NCBI GenBank assembly: GCA_011773795.1
Contig: WVWW01000086.1
Location: forward strand, 1 to 13,295
Direction: 5' to 3'
Source: Acidobacteriota bacterium
GTDB lineage: Bacteria > Acidobacteriota > Polarisedimenticolia > Polarisedimenticolales > Polarisedimenticolaceae
Length of the DNA stretch: 13,295 nt
A program made the translations under genes and the position numbers. The notes under the pieces were generated by a model that searched no databases, was not told the DNA's origin, and saw only the letters and a program-made list of their open reading frames with translations. Position 1 is the stretch's first letter, and each line of letters starts with the position of its first letter. Below, piece after piece: positions 7,355-13,295 of the stretch.

Positions 7355-7463
7355 GAAAGCCGAAACTAGGGATCCGGGATTCGATGAATCGTGCCGCTGT
7401 CTTCGGTAACGGTGCGTAGCTGCGTCTCGGTATTCGCTTACCTTCAACTCGCCGAGAAACCGT

Positions 7464-7469
7464 TAGATT
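7464..7469 (+). promoter_or_regulatory. -10-like TAGATT directly before the cytochrome operon
   Basis: TAGATT ends seven bases before the ATG at 7477, so a transcript would begin at or next to that A. No purine-rich Shine-Dalgarno is present in the AT-richer stretch upstream (GTTAGATTTATTTCG), which agrees with a leaderless mRNA. The -35 region is poor (TTCAAC at 7443-7448 with a 15-bp spacer). Inferred only. Confidence 0.4.
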
Positions 7470-7476
7470 TATTTCG

Positions 7477-8193
7477 ATGAAAGAGAGCGAAGAGCGACAG
7501 GACCTGTTGCCCGGTTGGTCCGCCTTGGTGGTGATGCTGACCATCTTCGCGGCCCTGTCGGTGATCACGCTGATGACGCTCCTGCATGGCGGAGACGACC
7601 ACATCGACCCCGAAGCCCATGGTCGAGTGGCCTACGGCCCCGCGGACTTTCCCGAAATCGACTTCGAGATGCAGCTGCAGCCGCACGTCGAGGAGGCCGC
7701 GGGAGAAAGGGAAGCGGGCACCTTCACCGTCCCGCCTCCACCGTTTTCGGACGACTTCATCTTCCCCTGTTCCGAGTGTCACGCCGACCTGGAGACCGAC
7801 ACCGAGCGCCGGGAGCTCGAGGCCTTCCACGAGGACATCGTCCTCAATCACGGCCCGGAAGAGCGCTGGTGTCTCGATTGCCACAACACCGACGACCGCG
7901 ACAACCTTCGTCTGGTGAGCGGGGAATTGGTCGGGTTCGACGAGTCGTACAAGCTGTGCGGCCAGTGCCACGGCACGATCTTCCGCGACTGGCGCGCCGG
8001 GATCCACGGTCGCCGCCGGGGCTACTGGGACGGCGCCAAGGAATACCTCCTCTGCGCGCACTGTCACGACCCGCATGCCCCGAAGTACAAACCGATCGCG
8101 CCGCTGCCGCCGCCGGTCCGACCGCAGTTCCTCGCCCAGGCGGCGGACCCGGAATCGGAGCACGCCGAAGCGGAAGAGGGGCACGAACCATGA
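7477..8193 (+). CDS. Membrane-anchored tetraheme c-type cytochrome
   Basis: 238 residues. One N-terminal membrane segment (about residues 14-36, following a charged KESEERQD start) anchors the protein; no cleavage site is evident. Four heme-binding CxxCH motifs follow: CSECH (98-102), CLDCH (132-136), CGQCH (161-165) and CAHCH (193-197). The last is followed by DPH, as in the doubled-CXXCH cytochrome family. Other histidines close to the motifs (H118, H125, H177, H200) could give bis-His ligation of all four hemes. The C-terminus is a proline-rich then acidic tail. It is the first gene of a three-gene operon and its stop overlaps the next ATG (ATGA). Its place resembles DsrJ in DsrMKJOP or NrfB in NrfBCD, but DsrJ is normally triheme, so the exact family is unassigned. 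It probably passes electrons between the FeS subunit and a periplasmic partner. Confidence 0.9.
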   Translation: MKESEERQDLLPGWSALVVMLTIFAALSVITLMTLLHGGDDHIDPEAHGRVAYGPADFPEIDFEMQLQPHVEEAAGEREAGTFTVPPPPFSDDFIFPCSECHADLETDTERRELEAFHEDIVLNHGPEERWCLDCHNTDDRDNLRLVSGELVGFDESYKLCGQCHGTIFRDWRAGIHGRRRGYWDGAKEYLLCAHCHDPHAPKYKPIAPLPPPVRPQFLAQAADPESEHAEAEEGHEP

Positions 8194-9098
8194 AGAAGAA
8201 CGGCGATCCGCCTCGCATCGACCGCCGCGTGTTCATGGCCGGCGGGACCACCGCCATGGCAGCCATCGCGGCCGGGATCACCGGTGCGCCCGCCGGTTTC
8301 ATCGAGAACTTGCTGCACAAGAACTTCAAGGAGATCTCCCCCGAACGGCTGCAGCGCATCGTCCAGGAAATGGAAGCGGATTACACCGCGAAGTACGGCA
8401 AGACGGTCACCGTGTCGACCACGGGGGCCCAGCCCGGCGTGGTGTTCGGCTACGGCCTCGACCTGTCCCGCTGCGTCGGCTGCCGCCGCTGCGTCTACGC
8501 CTGCGTCGACGAGAACAACCAGTCCCGCGACCCGCAGATCCACTGGATCCGCGTGCTGAAGATGGACAAGAGCAAGGGCATCCACCTGGAGGGCTCGGAC
8601 CCCTACTACGACCCGGAGGAGGTCCCCGAGGAGAACGCGTTCTACATGCCGGTGGCCTGCCAGCAGTGCAGCAACCCGCCCTGCACCAAGGTCTGCCCGG
8701 TGGAGGCGACCTGGCAGGAGCCCGACGGCATCGTGGTCGTCGACTACGACCAGTGCATCGGCTGCCGCTGCTGCATGGCGGCCTGCCCCTACGGCGCCCG
8801 GCACTTCAACTGGGCCGAGCCGGAAATCGCGGCGGACGAGGTCAACCCCGACATGCACTACCTCGGCAACCGCCCCCGGCCGAAGGGCGTCGTCGAGAAG
8901 TGCACGTTCTGCATCCAGCGGGTGCGCAAGGGCCGCTACCCGGCCTGCGTCGAGATCTGCCCCGTCGGCGCCCGCAAGTTCGGCAACCTGCTCGACGAGG
9001 AGAGCGAGATCCGCGTCCTGATGCGGGAGAAACGGGTGTTCGTCCTCAAGGAAGACCTGAACACACAACCGAAGTTCTACTACTTCTACGCGACGTAG
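8190..9098 (+). CDS. Tat-exported four-cluster [4Fe-4S] ferredoxin-like subunit (DsrO/NrfC/PsrB type)
   Basis: 302 residues. The N-terminus has a twin-arginine signal (DRRVFMAGG then a hydrophobic alanine-rich run to about residue 35), so the folded protein is expected on the periplasmic face. Four cysteine groups bind [4Fe-4S] clusters: C95/C98/C101/C105; C157/C160/C165/C169; C189/C192/C195/C199; and C238/C241/C253/C257. A seventeenth cysteine, C194, lies inside the third group. This is the electron-transfer subunit of the DMSO-reductase-type and Dsr/Hme families, sitting between a quinone-reactive membrane protein and a cytochrome or molybdoenzyme. The ATG overlaps the cytochrome stop by four bases and has a good RBS (AGAGGGG, 8175-8181). 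The NrfD-type gene follows after one base. DsrO is the closest architectural match, but DsrM, DsrK and any catalytic subunit are absent. Confidence 0.93.
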   Translation: MKKNGDPPRIDRRVFMAGGTTAMAAIAAGITGAPAGFIENLLHKNFKEISPERLQRIVQEMEADYTAKYGKTVTVSTTGAQPGVVFGYGLDLSRCVGCRRCVYACVDENNQSRDPQIHWIRVLKMDKSKGIHLEGSDPYYDPEEVPEENAFYMPVACQQCSNPPCTKVCPVEATWQEPDGIVVVDYDQCIGCRCCMAACPYGARHFNWAEPEIAADEVNPDMHYLGNRPRPKGVVEKCTFCIQRVRKGRYPACVEICPVGARKFGNLLDEESEIRVLMREKRVFVLKEDLNTQPKFYYFYAT

Positions 9099-9099
9099 C

Positions 9100-10341
9100 A
9101 TGCTCAACAGAATTCAAGAATTCATCATCGGTTCCTTCAAGTTGACCCTCAAGGGCAACCGGACCTACCACCTCTGGATGGCGTTCCTCACGGTGCTGGT
9201 CCTGTCCGGCGCCTTCGCGTACTACCGGCAGTACACCGAAGGGCTGATCGTGACCAACATGCGGGATCAGGTCTCGTGGGCCTTCTACATCGGGAACTTC
9301 ACGTTCCTGGTCGGCGTGGCCGCGGCGGCGGTGCTGCTGGTGATCCCGGCCTACGTCTACAACTGGAAGCCGATCCGCGAGATCGCCATCTTCGGCGAGC
9401 TGCTGGCGATCAGCGCCATCGTCATGTGCCTGCTGTTCGTGACCGTCGACATCGGCCAACCCTTGCGAGTCCTGGAGCTGCTCCCGGTCATCGGCTCCCT
9501 CAACGTGCCCAGCTCGCTGCTGGGCTGGGACGTGCTGGTGCTGAACGGCTACCTGATCCTGAACGTCGTGATCGTCGGGCACTTCCTCTACAAGGCCTAC
9601 TTCAAGAAGCCCTACAACAAGGCATTCGTCGTACCGCTCCTGCTGCTCTCCATCCCGGCCGCGATCTCCATCCACACCGTCACCGCCTTCGTCTACAACG
9701 GCATGGCGGCGCGGCCGTTCTGGAACGCGTCGATCCTGGCGCCGCGCTTCATCGCCTCGGCGTTCTGCTCCGGACCGGCGGTGATGCTGATCCTGTTCCA
9801 GATCCTCAGGAGAACCACGCACATCCGAATCCGCCTCGAGGCGATCCGGAAGATCGCCGAGCTGATGGCCTACGCGATGTTCCTCAACCTGTTCCTGTTC
9901 GGCGCGGAGATCTTCAAGGAGTACTACTCCGACACGGACCACCTGGCGCACACCGAGTACCTCTACAGCGGCCTCCACGGCCACACCGCACTGGTCCCGT
10001 TCGCCTGGGTCTCGCTGATCTGCAGCGTGGTGGCGTTCATCCTGTTCCTCGTGCCCAAGACACGGATGAACATGGTGACGTTGAACCTGGGCTGCATCCT
10101 GATCTGGAGCGGCGTCTACATCGAGAAGGGGATGGCGCTGGTGATTCCCGGGATGACCCCGGACACCCTCGGCGAGATCTACGAGTACATCCCGACCTGG
10201 ACCGAGATCCGGATCGGGGCCGGCGTGTTCGCCATCGGGTTCATGGTCTTCACCATGTTGTGCAAGGTGGCGATCCCGCTGCTCCACGACACGCTGGCGG
10301 ACCCCGTCGCCCCCGGCGAGCCGTACCCCGAGAAGCTCTAG
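9100..10341 (+). CDS. NrfD/DsrP-type polytopic membrane subunit, quinone-reactive
   Basis: 413 residues with about ten hydrophobic membrane segments (near residues 22-42, 60-90, 95-115, 140-165, 175-200, 210-235, 250-270, 288-315, 318-345 and 370-395). The sequence style (NRTYHLWMAFL at the start, an acidic/aromatic GAEIFKEYY segment, HGHTALVPFAW, and a C-terminal IEKGMALVIPGM...EYIPTWTEI) fits the NrfD/PsrC superfamily. Ten helices favour the DsrP/HmcC/ActC branch over eight-helix NrfD/PsrC. These proteins oxidise or reduce menaquinone/ubiquinone and exchange electrons with the adjacent FeS subunit. The start is one base after the FeS stop and lacks a Shine-Dalgarno, so translation is probably coupled. 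It is the last gene of the operon. Its stop codon shares CTAG with the stop of the convergent glycosyltransferase gene, leaving no dedicated terminator space. Confidence 0.9.
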   Translation: MLNRIQEFIIGSFKLTLKGNRTYHLWMAFLTVLVLSGAFAYYRQYTEGLIVTNMRDQVSWAFYIGNFTFLVGVAAAAVLLVIPAYVYNWKPIREIAIFGELLAISAIVMCLLFVTVDIGQPLRVLELLPVIGSLNVPSSLLGWDVLVLNGYLILNVVIVGHFLYKAYFKKPYNKAFVVPLLLLSIPAAISIHTVTAFVYNGMAARPFWNASILAPRFIASAFCSGPAVMLILFQILRRTTHIRIRLEAIRKIAELMAYAMFLNLFLFGAEIFKEYYSDTDHLAHTEYLYSGLHGHTALVPFAWVSLICSVVAFILFLVPKTRMNMVTLNLGCILIWSGVYIEKGMALVIPGMTPDTLGEIYEYIPTWTEIRIGAGVFAIGFMVFTMLCKVAIPLLHDTLADPVAPGEPYPEKL

Positions 10342-12092
10342 CGAACGCGTTCCCAGATCGGGCAGTCGTCCACCCGGGCGACCTCGCGGTAGTCGCGCTC
10401 TAACATCGTGTTGAGCTCGAAGTCCGGGAAGTTGCGTAGCTCGTAGATCCAGCGTTCGGTCTCGAACCAGCTGACCCGCGAGGCGTCGACGATGAACCGC
10501 GGCTTGCTCGCCCCGAGCTCGGCCATCAGGAGGTCCGCCCACTCCTCGTCGAGCGCGGGCCGGTTCGGGACGCCCTTGAGATCGCCGGCCACGTACTGGC
10601 AAAACGTGATGTGCGAGGCGGCCTCCAATCGCGTCAACGAGTAGATCTCCGGCGCCCAGCCCCAGACGAACAGCCGGTCCCCCGGTTGCTTTTCCCGTTC
10701 GAAGTACTGCGTCAGTGCCGCGAAGTCGTACTGGCTGTGCGCCATCGTCGTCGGCCGGGTCGCGAGCTGCTCGCTGAGCACGACCATCCCGGACTGCAGG
10801 ACGATCCAGCAAGCCATCGCGATCGCCGCACGTCGTAACGGCTGCTGTAACGCGAAGGCCAGGATTCCCAGCGCACCCAGCGAGAAGAGGATCACCAGCG
10901 GCCCGCGCGGCCAGCTCAGCTCGCCGGTCCAGACGGGATCGGGAAGCAACGCGACGAGCCGCTCGACCGCCAGGAGCGCGACAACGACCAGGGCGACCAC
11001 GCGCCAACCGCGATGCTCCCGCGCGACCGTCGAGAAGAAGTGAAACGCCAGGCCCACGAGCGCGGCGACGGCGGGCAGCATCAACTGGTAGTAGTGCGCG
11101 AAGAAACGGCTTCCCAGCTGGACGCAGATCATCGCCAGGAAGAGATAGACCGCGAACAGCGTCACACCGCGCCGCGTGACCCACGTCGGATTCCGAGACG
11201 TGCGCCCGATCCGCTGGATCCAGCCGACCGCGACCAACGCGGCCGCGACGTAGGCGATCAGGAACAGCGGCCGGTAGGGCAGTCCCAGCAGGAAATGATC
11301 CAGGAACGTCTCGCCCGAGTCGCCCGCGGCCGCGCGGATCGCCGCCTCGTTCCCGGCGACGAAGACATCCACGTCGGCGAGCATGAAACCGAGGAACTGC
11401 TCGAGCGTGCCCTGGAACCAGAACGGCGCGAGATAGGCGAGTCCCGATCCGATGCCCCCCGCCGCGAACCACGGGAGATCGCGGCGCAACATCCCGATCG
11501 AGCGTGTGGCAATCGCGTCGAGCAAAAGGACCGCGGGGATCACGAAGACGATGAACGACGCCTGCAGCTTGAACCACAACGCCATCCCGCAGAGGAAACC
11601 GGAGACGATCAACCACAGCGGCCGCCGCGGCGTGGTCTCTCTTGAAGATGTGTACAGGGCCAGGCCGGCCAGCGTGGCGAACGAGGCGAACCACTCGCGG
11701 TTGACCACGAACCCCTCGAGCCGCGGAGCGTAGTGCAGGAACACCAACCCGGCGACCAGCCCGCTCCAGCGGTCGGCGACACGCCGCACCATCCCGAACA
11801 GCACCAACGCGGAAGCAAACGCGATCGCCATCACCAGAACACGCATTGCGAAGATCGGATACGGACCGACCAGCCACGTCATCAGCTTGAACAACCCGAA
11901 CACCGCGGGCGCACCGTTGGGAAGGAAAGCCGAGGTCTCCGTGGCGACCAGATAAGAAGCCGTGGCCTCGTACTGGCTCTCGTCCGGGTTGAGCGTCACG
12001 GCGCCGAGGACCGGGATCCACAGGAGCAAGGCGGAGACGGCCAGCAAGACGACGCATGCGTAGTCTCGCGGAGTTAAAGGATGCCGCGACAT
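10338..12092 (-). CDS. GT-C-type membrane glycosyltransferase (family 39/ArnT-like)
   Basis: 584 residues. A first membrane helix (about 11-31) is followed by the acidic motif NPDESQYEA with D37/E38, the position of the catalytic Asp-Glu in the first periplasmic loop of PMT/ArnT-like (GT-C) transferases. Many further helices follow, including a segment with NREWFASFATLAGLALY and several Leu/Val-rich segments to about residue 430. A soluble C-terminal domain comes last (QYDFAALTQYFEREKQPGD, then DRLFVWGWAPEIYSLT). This layout is typical of enzymes that move a sugar from a polyprenyl-phosphate carrier to a lipid, glycan or protein on the periplasmic side. The acceptor cannot be told. It follows the methyltransferase gene by 24 bases on the same strand, so the two may be co-transcribed. 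However, a -10-like motif in the gap and lack of an RBS suggest that it may also have its own near-leaderless start. Confidence 0.85.
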   Translation of the reverse strand: MSRHPLTPRDYACVVLLAVSALLLWIPVLGAVTLNPDESQYEATASYLVATETSAFLPNGAPAVFGLFKLMTWLVGPYPIFAMRVLVMAIAFASALVLFGMVRRVADRWSGLVAGLVFLHYAPRLEGFVVNREWFASFATLAGLALYTSSRETTPRRPLWLIVSGFLCGMALWFKLQASFIVFVIPAVLLLDAIATRSIGMLRRDLPWFAAGGIGSGLAYLAPFWFQGTLEQFLGFMLADVDVFVAGNEAAIRAAAGDSGETFLDHFLLGLPYRPLFLIAYVAAALVAVGWIQRIGRTSRNPTWVTRRGVTLFAVYLFLAMICVQLGSRFFAHYYQLMLPAVAALVGLAFHFFSTVAREHRGWRVVALVVVALLAVERLVALLPDPVWTGELSWPRGPLVILFSLGALGILAFALQQPLRRAAIAMACWIVLQSGMVVLSEQLATRPTTMAHSQYDFAALTQYFEREKQPGDRLFVWGWAPEIYSLTRLEAASHITFCQYVAGDLKGVPNRPALDEEWADLLMAELGASKPRFIVDASRVSWFETERWIYELRNFPDFELNTMLERDYREVARVDDCPIWERVR

Positions 12093-12101
12093 ATGCGGAC
12101 C

Positions 12102-12110
12102 GATTCTATC
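12102..12110 (-). promoter_or_regulatory. -10-like element GATAGAATC before the glycosyltransferase gene
   Basis: On the minus strand TAGAAT (12108-12103) ends ten bases before the ATG at 12092, in the 24-bp gap after the methyltransferase gene. No Shine-Dalgarno is visible. The 9-mer is identical to that before fdhD, at almost the same distance from the start codon. No convincing -35 is seen; that region would fall within the methyltransferase gene. Confidence 0.4.
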
Positions 12111-12116
12111 TCGCGC

Positions 12117-12740
12117 TCAGGGTTTGCGCAGGATCATGAGCACGCCCTGCAGTCGCGGCCACGCGTAGCGAAACGACTCGATCTTCCAGTCCCCGGGACC
12201 GTGTTCGCGGACGAGACGCTCGAGCCGTGCGGCGGTCCTCACATGCTCACCGCGATCGAGCGCGCACAGGATCGAGGCCAGCGGACCGTCACGGAAGCGC
12301 TCCGGACGAACCATGTCGAACAGCGCGAGCCGTCCACCCGGTTTGAGCACGCGGACCATCTCGGCGATTGCCCGCCCGGCGAGCTCGTCGTCCAGGTGGT
12401 GCAGCACCGCGACGGTGTGGCACTCGTCGAACGACATGTCGGCGAACGGAACGGCGGCCGCCGATGCGACGACACCCAGCGTCGTGCACGACGCGTCGTC
12501 GCGGGCGGAGGCGTAGCGAACGATGTATTGCGGGTTGACGTCCAGGCCGACGAGGCGTCCAGTGGGAACCGGTGCGTCTCGTACGGGACCGCAACCGACG
12601 TCGAGCACGGTGCCGCGGGACTCGCCGAATCCGCGCCGGTACACCCCGTCGAGTGTCTCCCCACCAGCGCCGAGAACACGCTGGACCGCGTTATAAACGC
12701 GGGGCGATTCCAGCGTCCTGTAAAGCCACGACCAGGCCAC
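12117..12740 (-). CDS. Class I SAM-dependent methyltransferase
   Basis: 207 residues from the chosen GTG. Motif I is TVLDVGCGPVRDAP (about 45-58), the acidic strand end is LVGLDVNP, the motif IV region is FADMSFDECHTVAVLHHLDD, and motif VI is VLKPGGRLALFD. This is the UbiE/Methyltransf_11 type, with an unknown substrate. The frame stays open upstream to 13229, but that extension overlaps the membrane-protein gene. I chose GTG at 12740 because GAGG (12749-12746) precedes it by five bases, and because the resulting N-terminus (AWSWLYRTLESPRVYNAVQRVL) looks like a normal start for this family. Its partner 24 bases downstream is a membrane glycosyltransferase, which suggests modification of a lipid or glycan. 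That link is inference. Confidence 0.85.
   Translation of the reverse strand: MAWSWLYRTLESPRVYNAVQRVLGAGGETLDGVYRRGFGESRGTVLDVGCGPVRDAPVPTGRLVGLDVNPQYIVRYASARDDASCTTLGVVASAAAVPFADMSFDECHTVAVLHHLDDELAGRAIAEMVRVLKPGGRLALFDMVRPERFRDGPLASILCALDRGEHVRTAARLERLVREHGPGDWKIESFRYAWPRLQGVLMILRKP
12686..12702. repeat. Perfect inverted repeat CCGCGTT-ATA-AACGCGG
   Basis: Two seven-base arms around a three-base loop lie inside the 5' part of the methyltransferase gene (about codons 13-18). The centre, TTATAA, is AT-rich against a GC-rich background. It could be a binding site or mRNA hairpin, or a chance result of codon choice. Confidence 0.45.
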
Positions 12741-12790
12741 ATCCGCCTCGAGATCCTCGGCCGATCGGGTCGTTCCGAAGGCCGGAGCGC

Positions 12791-12823
12791 ATTGTAGCCG
12801 CCGATCGTCGTGTTCGACGTCAA
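12791..12823 (-). promoter_or_regulatory. Possible promoter upstream of the methyltransferase gene
   Basis: On the minus strand TACAAT (12796-12791) matches five of six bases of the -10 consensus, and TTGACG (12823-12818) matches five of six of the -35. The spacer is 21 bp, longer than normal, so either one element is accidental or the promoter is weak or needs an activator. A start near 12784 would give a leader of about 44 bases before the GTG at 12740, containing the GAGG site. The rest of the 119-bp gap 12741-12859 shows nothing further. Confidence 0.3.
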
Positions 12824-12859
12824 CAAGGAGAATCAGTCCGAGACCGAGGGCCCGGCCTC

Positions 12860-13295
12860 CTAAGAAGAGTCTGCCGTGAGATCCGGCCCCGACCGGATCA
12901 GAGGATCGAACGAAAGGTAGCGCATCCCGACGAAGGCCAGCGCCGCGCTCATCATCAAGACAACGATGTTGATCGGCAGGCTCTCGAGCGGCGAGAAGGG
13001 GTAGAAGTCCTCGCGAGTGAACTTGGCGTATTCGAGCGGCAACCAGTGCAGGGTCGCCACGGTCGTCAGGATCAGGCGCATCCACGGCGAGCGGAAGTCG
13101 ATCCGGCGGTCGCCCGCGTCGTAGCCCGGGAGCCGGATGCGGTGCGCGCGGTTGAGCGCCCGGAAGACGAAGTACATGAGCGCGATCAGGACGGGCGTCG
13201 CGATCAGCTTGAAGAAACGGACGCTCCACGCGGCATCCGGCTGGTAGGCGAGAAAACCCAGCGCCGACTCGCGCAGCCGCACCGAGATCGGGTTG
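12860..13295 (-). CDS. Membrane protein of unknown function (5' end beyond the window)
   Basis: The frame is open to the right edge. A GTG at 13282 is possible, but the codons before it also read through (N-P-I-S), so the gene probably starts outside. About 144 residues are visible. Hydrophobic segments near FFKLIATPVLIALMYFVF, LILTTVATLHWLPLEYA and INIVVLMMSAALAFVGM suggest three membrane helices, with basic loops between (NRAHRIRLPGYDAGDRR) and a polar C-terminus ending LTADSS. I do not recognise the family. It lies upstream of the methyltransferase and glycosyltransferase genes on the same strand, with 119 bases between, so it may belong to the same envelope-related cluster. Confidence 0.65.
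   Translation of the reverse strand, partial: NPISVRLRESALGFLAYQPDAAWSVRFFKLIATPVLIALMYFVFRALNRAHRIRLPGYDAGDRRIDFRSPWMRLILTTVATLHWLPLEYAKFTREDFYPFSPLESLPINIVVLMMSAALAFVGMRYLSFDPLIRSGPDLTADSS

Noticed and set aside
5303..7447. 714-codon open frame antisense to the S9 peptidase gene
   Set aside because: The sense frame has a signal peptide, propeller strands and a full catalytic triad. The antisense translation has no domain features and arises from GC-rich third positions.
7515..8189. Long upstream extension of the FeS protein frame
   Set aside because: It lies within the tetraheme cytochrome gene in another frame and is Arg-rich. The ATG at 8190 has a good RBS and precedes a Tat signal.
698..10341. 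Functional unit linking fdhD with the cytochrome/FeS/NrfD operon as a formate dehydrogenase system
   Set aside because: The two are about 6 kb apart on opposite strands with unrelated genes between, and no formate dehydrogenase catalytic subunit is present. The link would be speculation.
10343..10352. Palindrome GAACGCGTTC just inside the glycosyltransferase 3' end
   Set aside because: At ten bases and within coding sequence, it is short enough to be expected by chance; no T-run supports a terminator.
9046..12057. 1003-codon open frame on the minus strand
   Set aside because: It spans the NrfD gene on the opposite strand and the glycosyltransferase gene in another frame. Its translation is Arg/Gly/Asp-rich with no recognisable domain, typical of a high-GC shadow frame.

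Overview
The window is high-GC DNA from a bacterium. Two features point to a Gram-negative-type envelope with a periplasm: a periplasm-facing tetraheme cytochrome with a Tat-exported iron-sulfur partner, and several secreted enzymes. The mix of a very large Asp-box/VPS10-type propeller protein, an S9 peptidase, a putative-esterase-family protein and a DsrO/DsrP-like redox module is common in Acidobacteriota-like lineages. That placement is inference; there is no rRNA or taxonomic marker here.

Layout. (1) 1-696 (+) is the 3' end of an enterochelin-esterase-like alpha/beta hydrolase that appears to have lost its catalytic serine and histidine. It converges, with one base between stop codons, on (2) fdhD (698-1555, -), the sulfurtransferase that matures formate dehydrogenases. 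(3) A 91-bp divergent intergenic region with a perfect 16-bp palindrome separates fdhD from a 1105-residue secreted beta-propeller protein (1647-4964, +). That gene ends in a strong hairpin terminator. (4) A 320-bp non-coding stretch (4965-5284) contains a cluster of hairpins and leads to a secreted S9-family serine peptidase (5285-7315, +) with an intact Ser-Asp-His triad. (5) A tight three-gene operon (7477-10341, +) encodes a membrane-anchored tetraheme cytochrome c, a Tat-signal protein with four [4Fe-4S] clusters and a ten-helix NrfD/DsrP-type quinone-reactive subunit. Together these look like a complete quinone-to-periplasm electron-transfer module without a catalytic subunit. (6) On the minus strand, reading from the right edge, lie a truncated small membrane protein (12860-13295), a class I SAM methyltransferase (12117-12740) and a GT-C-type membrane glycosyltransferase (10338-12092). 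The last gene shares a CTAG tetranucleotide of stop codons with the NrfD gene.

Regulation and gene starts. Three genes (fdhD, the cytochrome and the glycosyltransferase) lack a Shine-Dalgarno sequence but have a -10-like hexamer 7-10 bases before the ATG. Two of these share the same 9-mer, GATAGAATC. This suggests leaderless or near-leaderless transcription. The propeller, S9 peptidase, FeS and methyltransferase genes have ordinary purine-rich ribosome binding sites.

No tRNA, rRNA, CRISPR array, insertion sequence or integrase was seen. The most unusual items are the pseudo-esterase, the orphan cytochrome/FeS/NrfD module, the structured intergenic region at 4967-5139 and the repeated start-proximal promoter motif.
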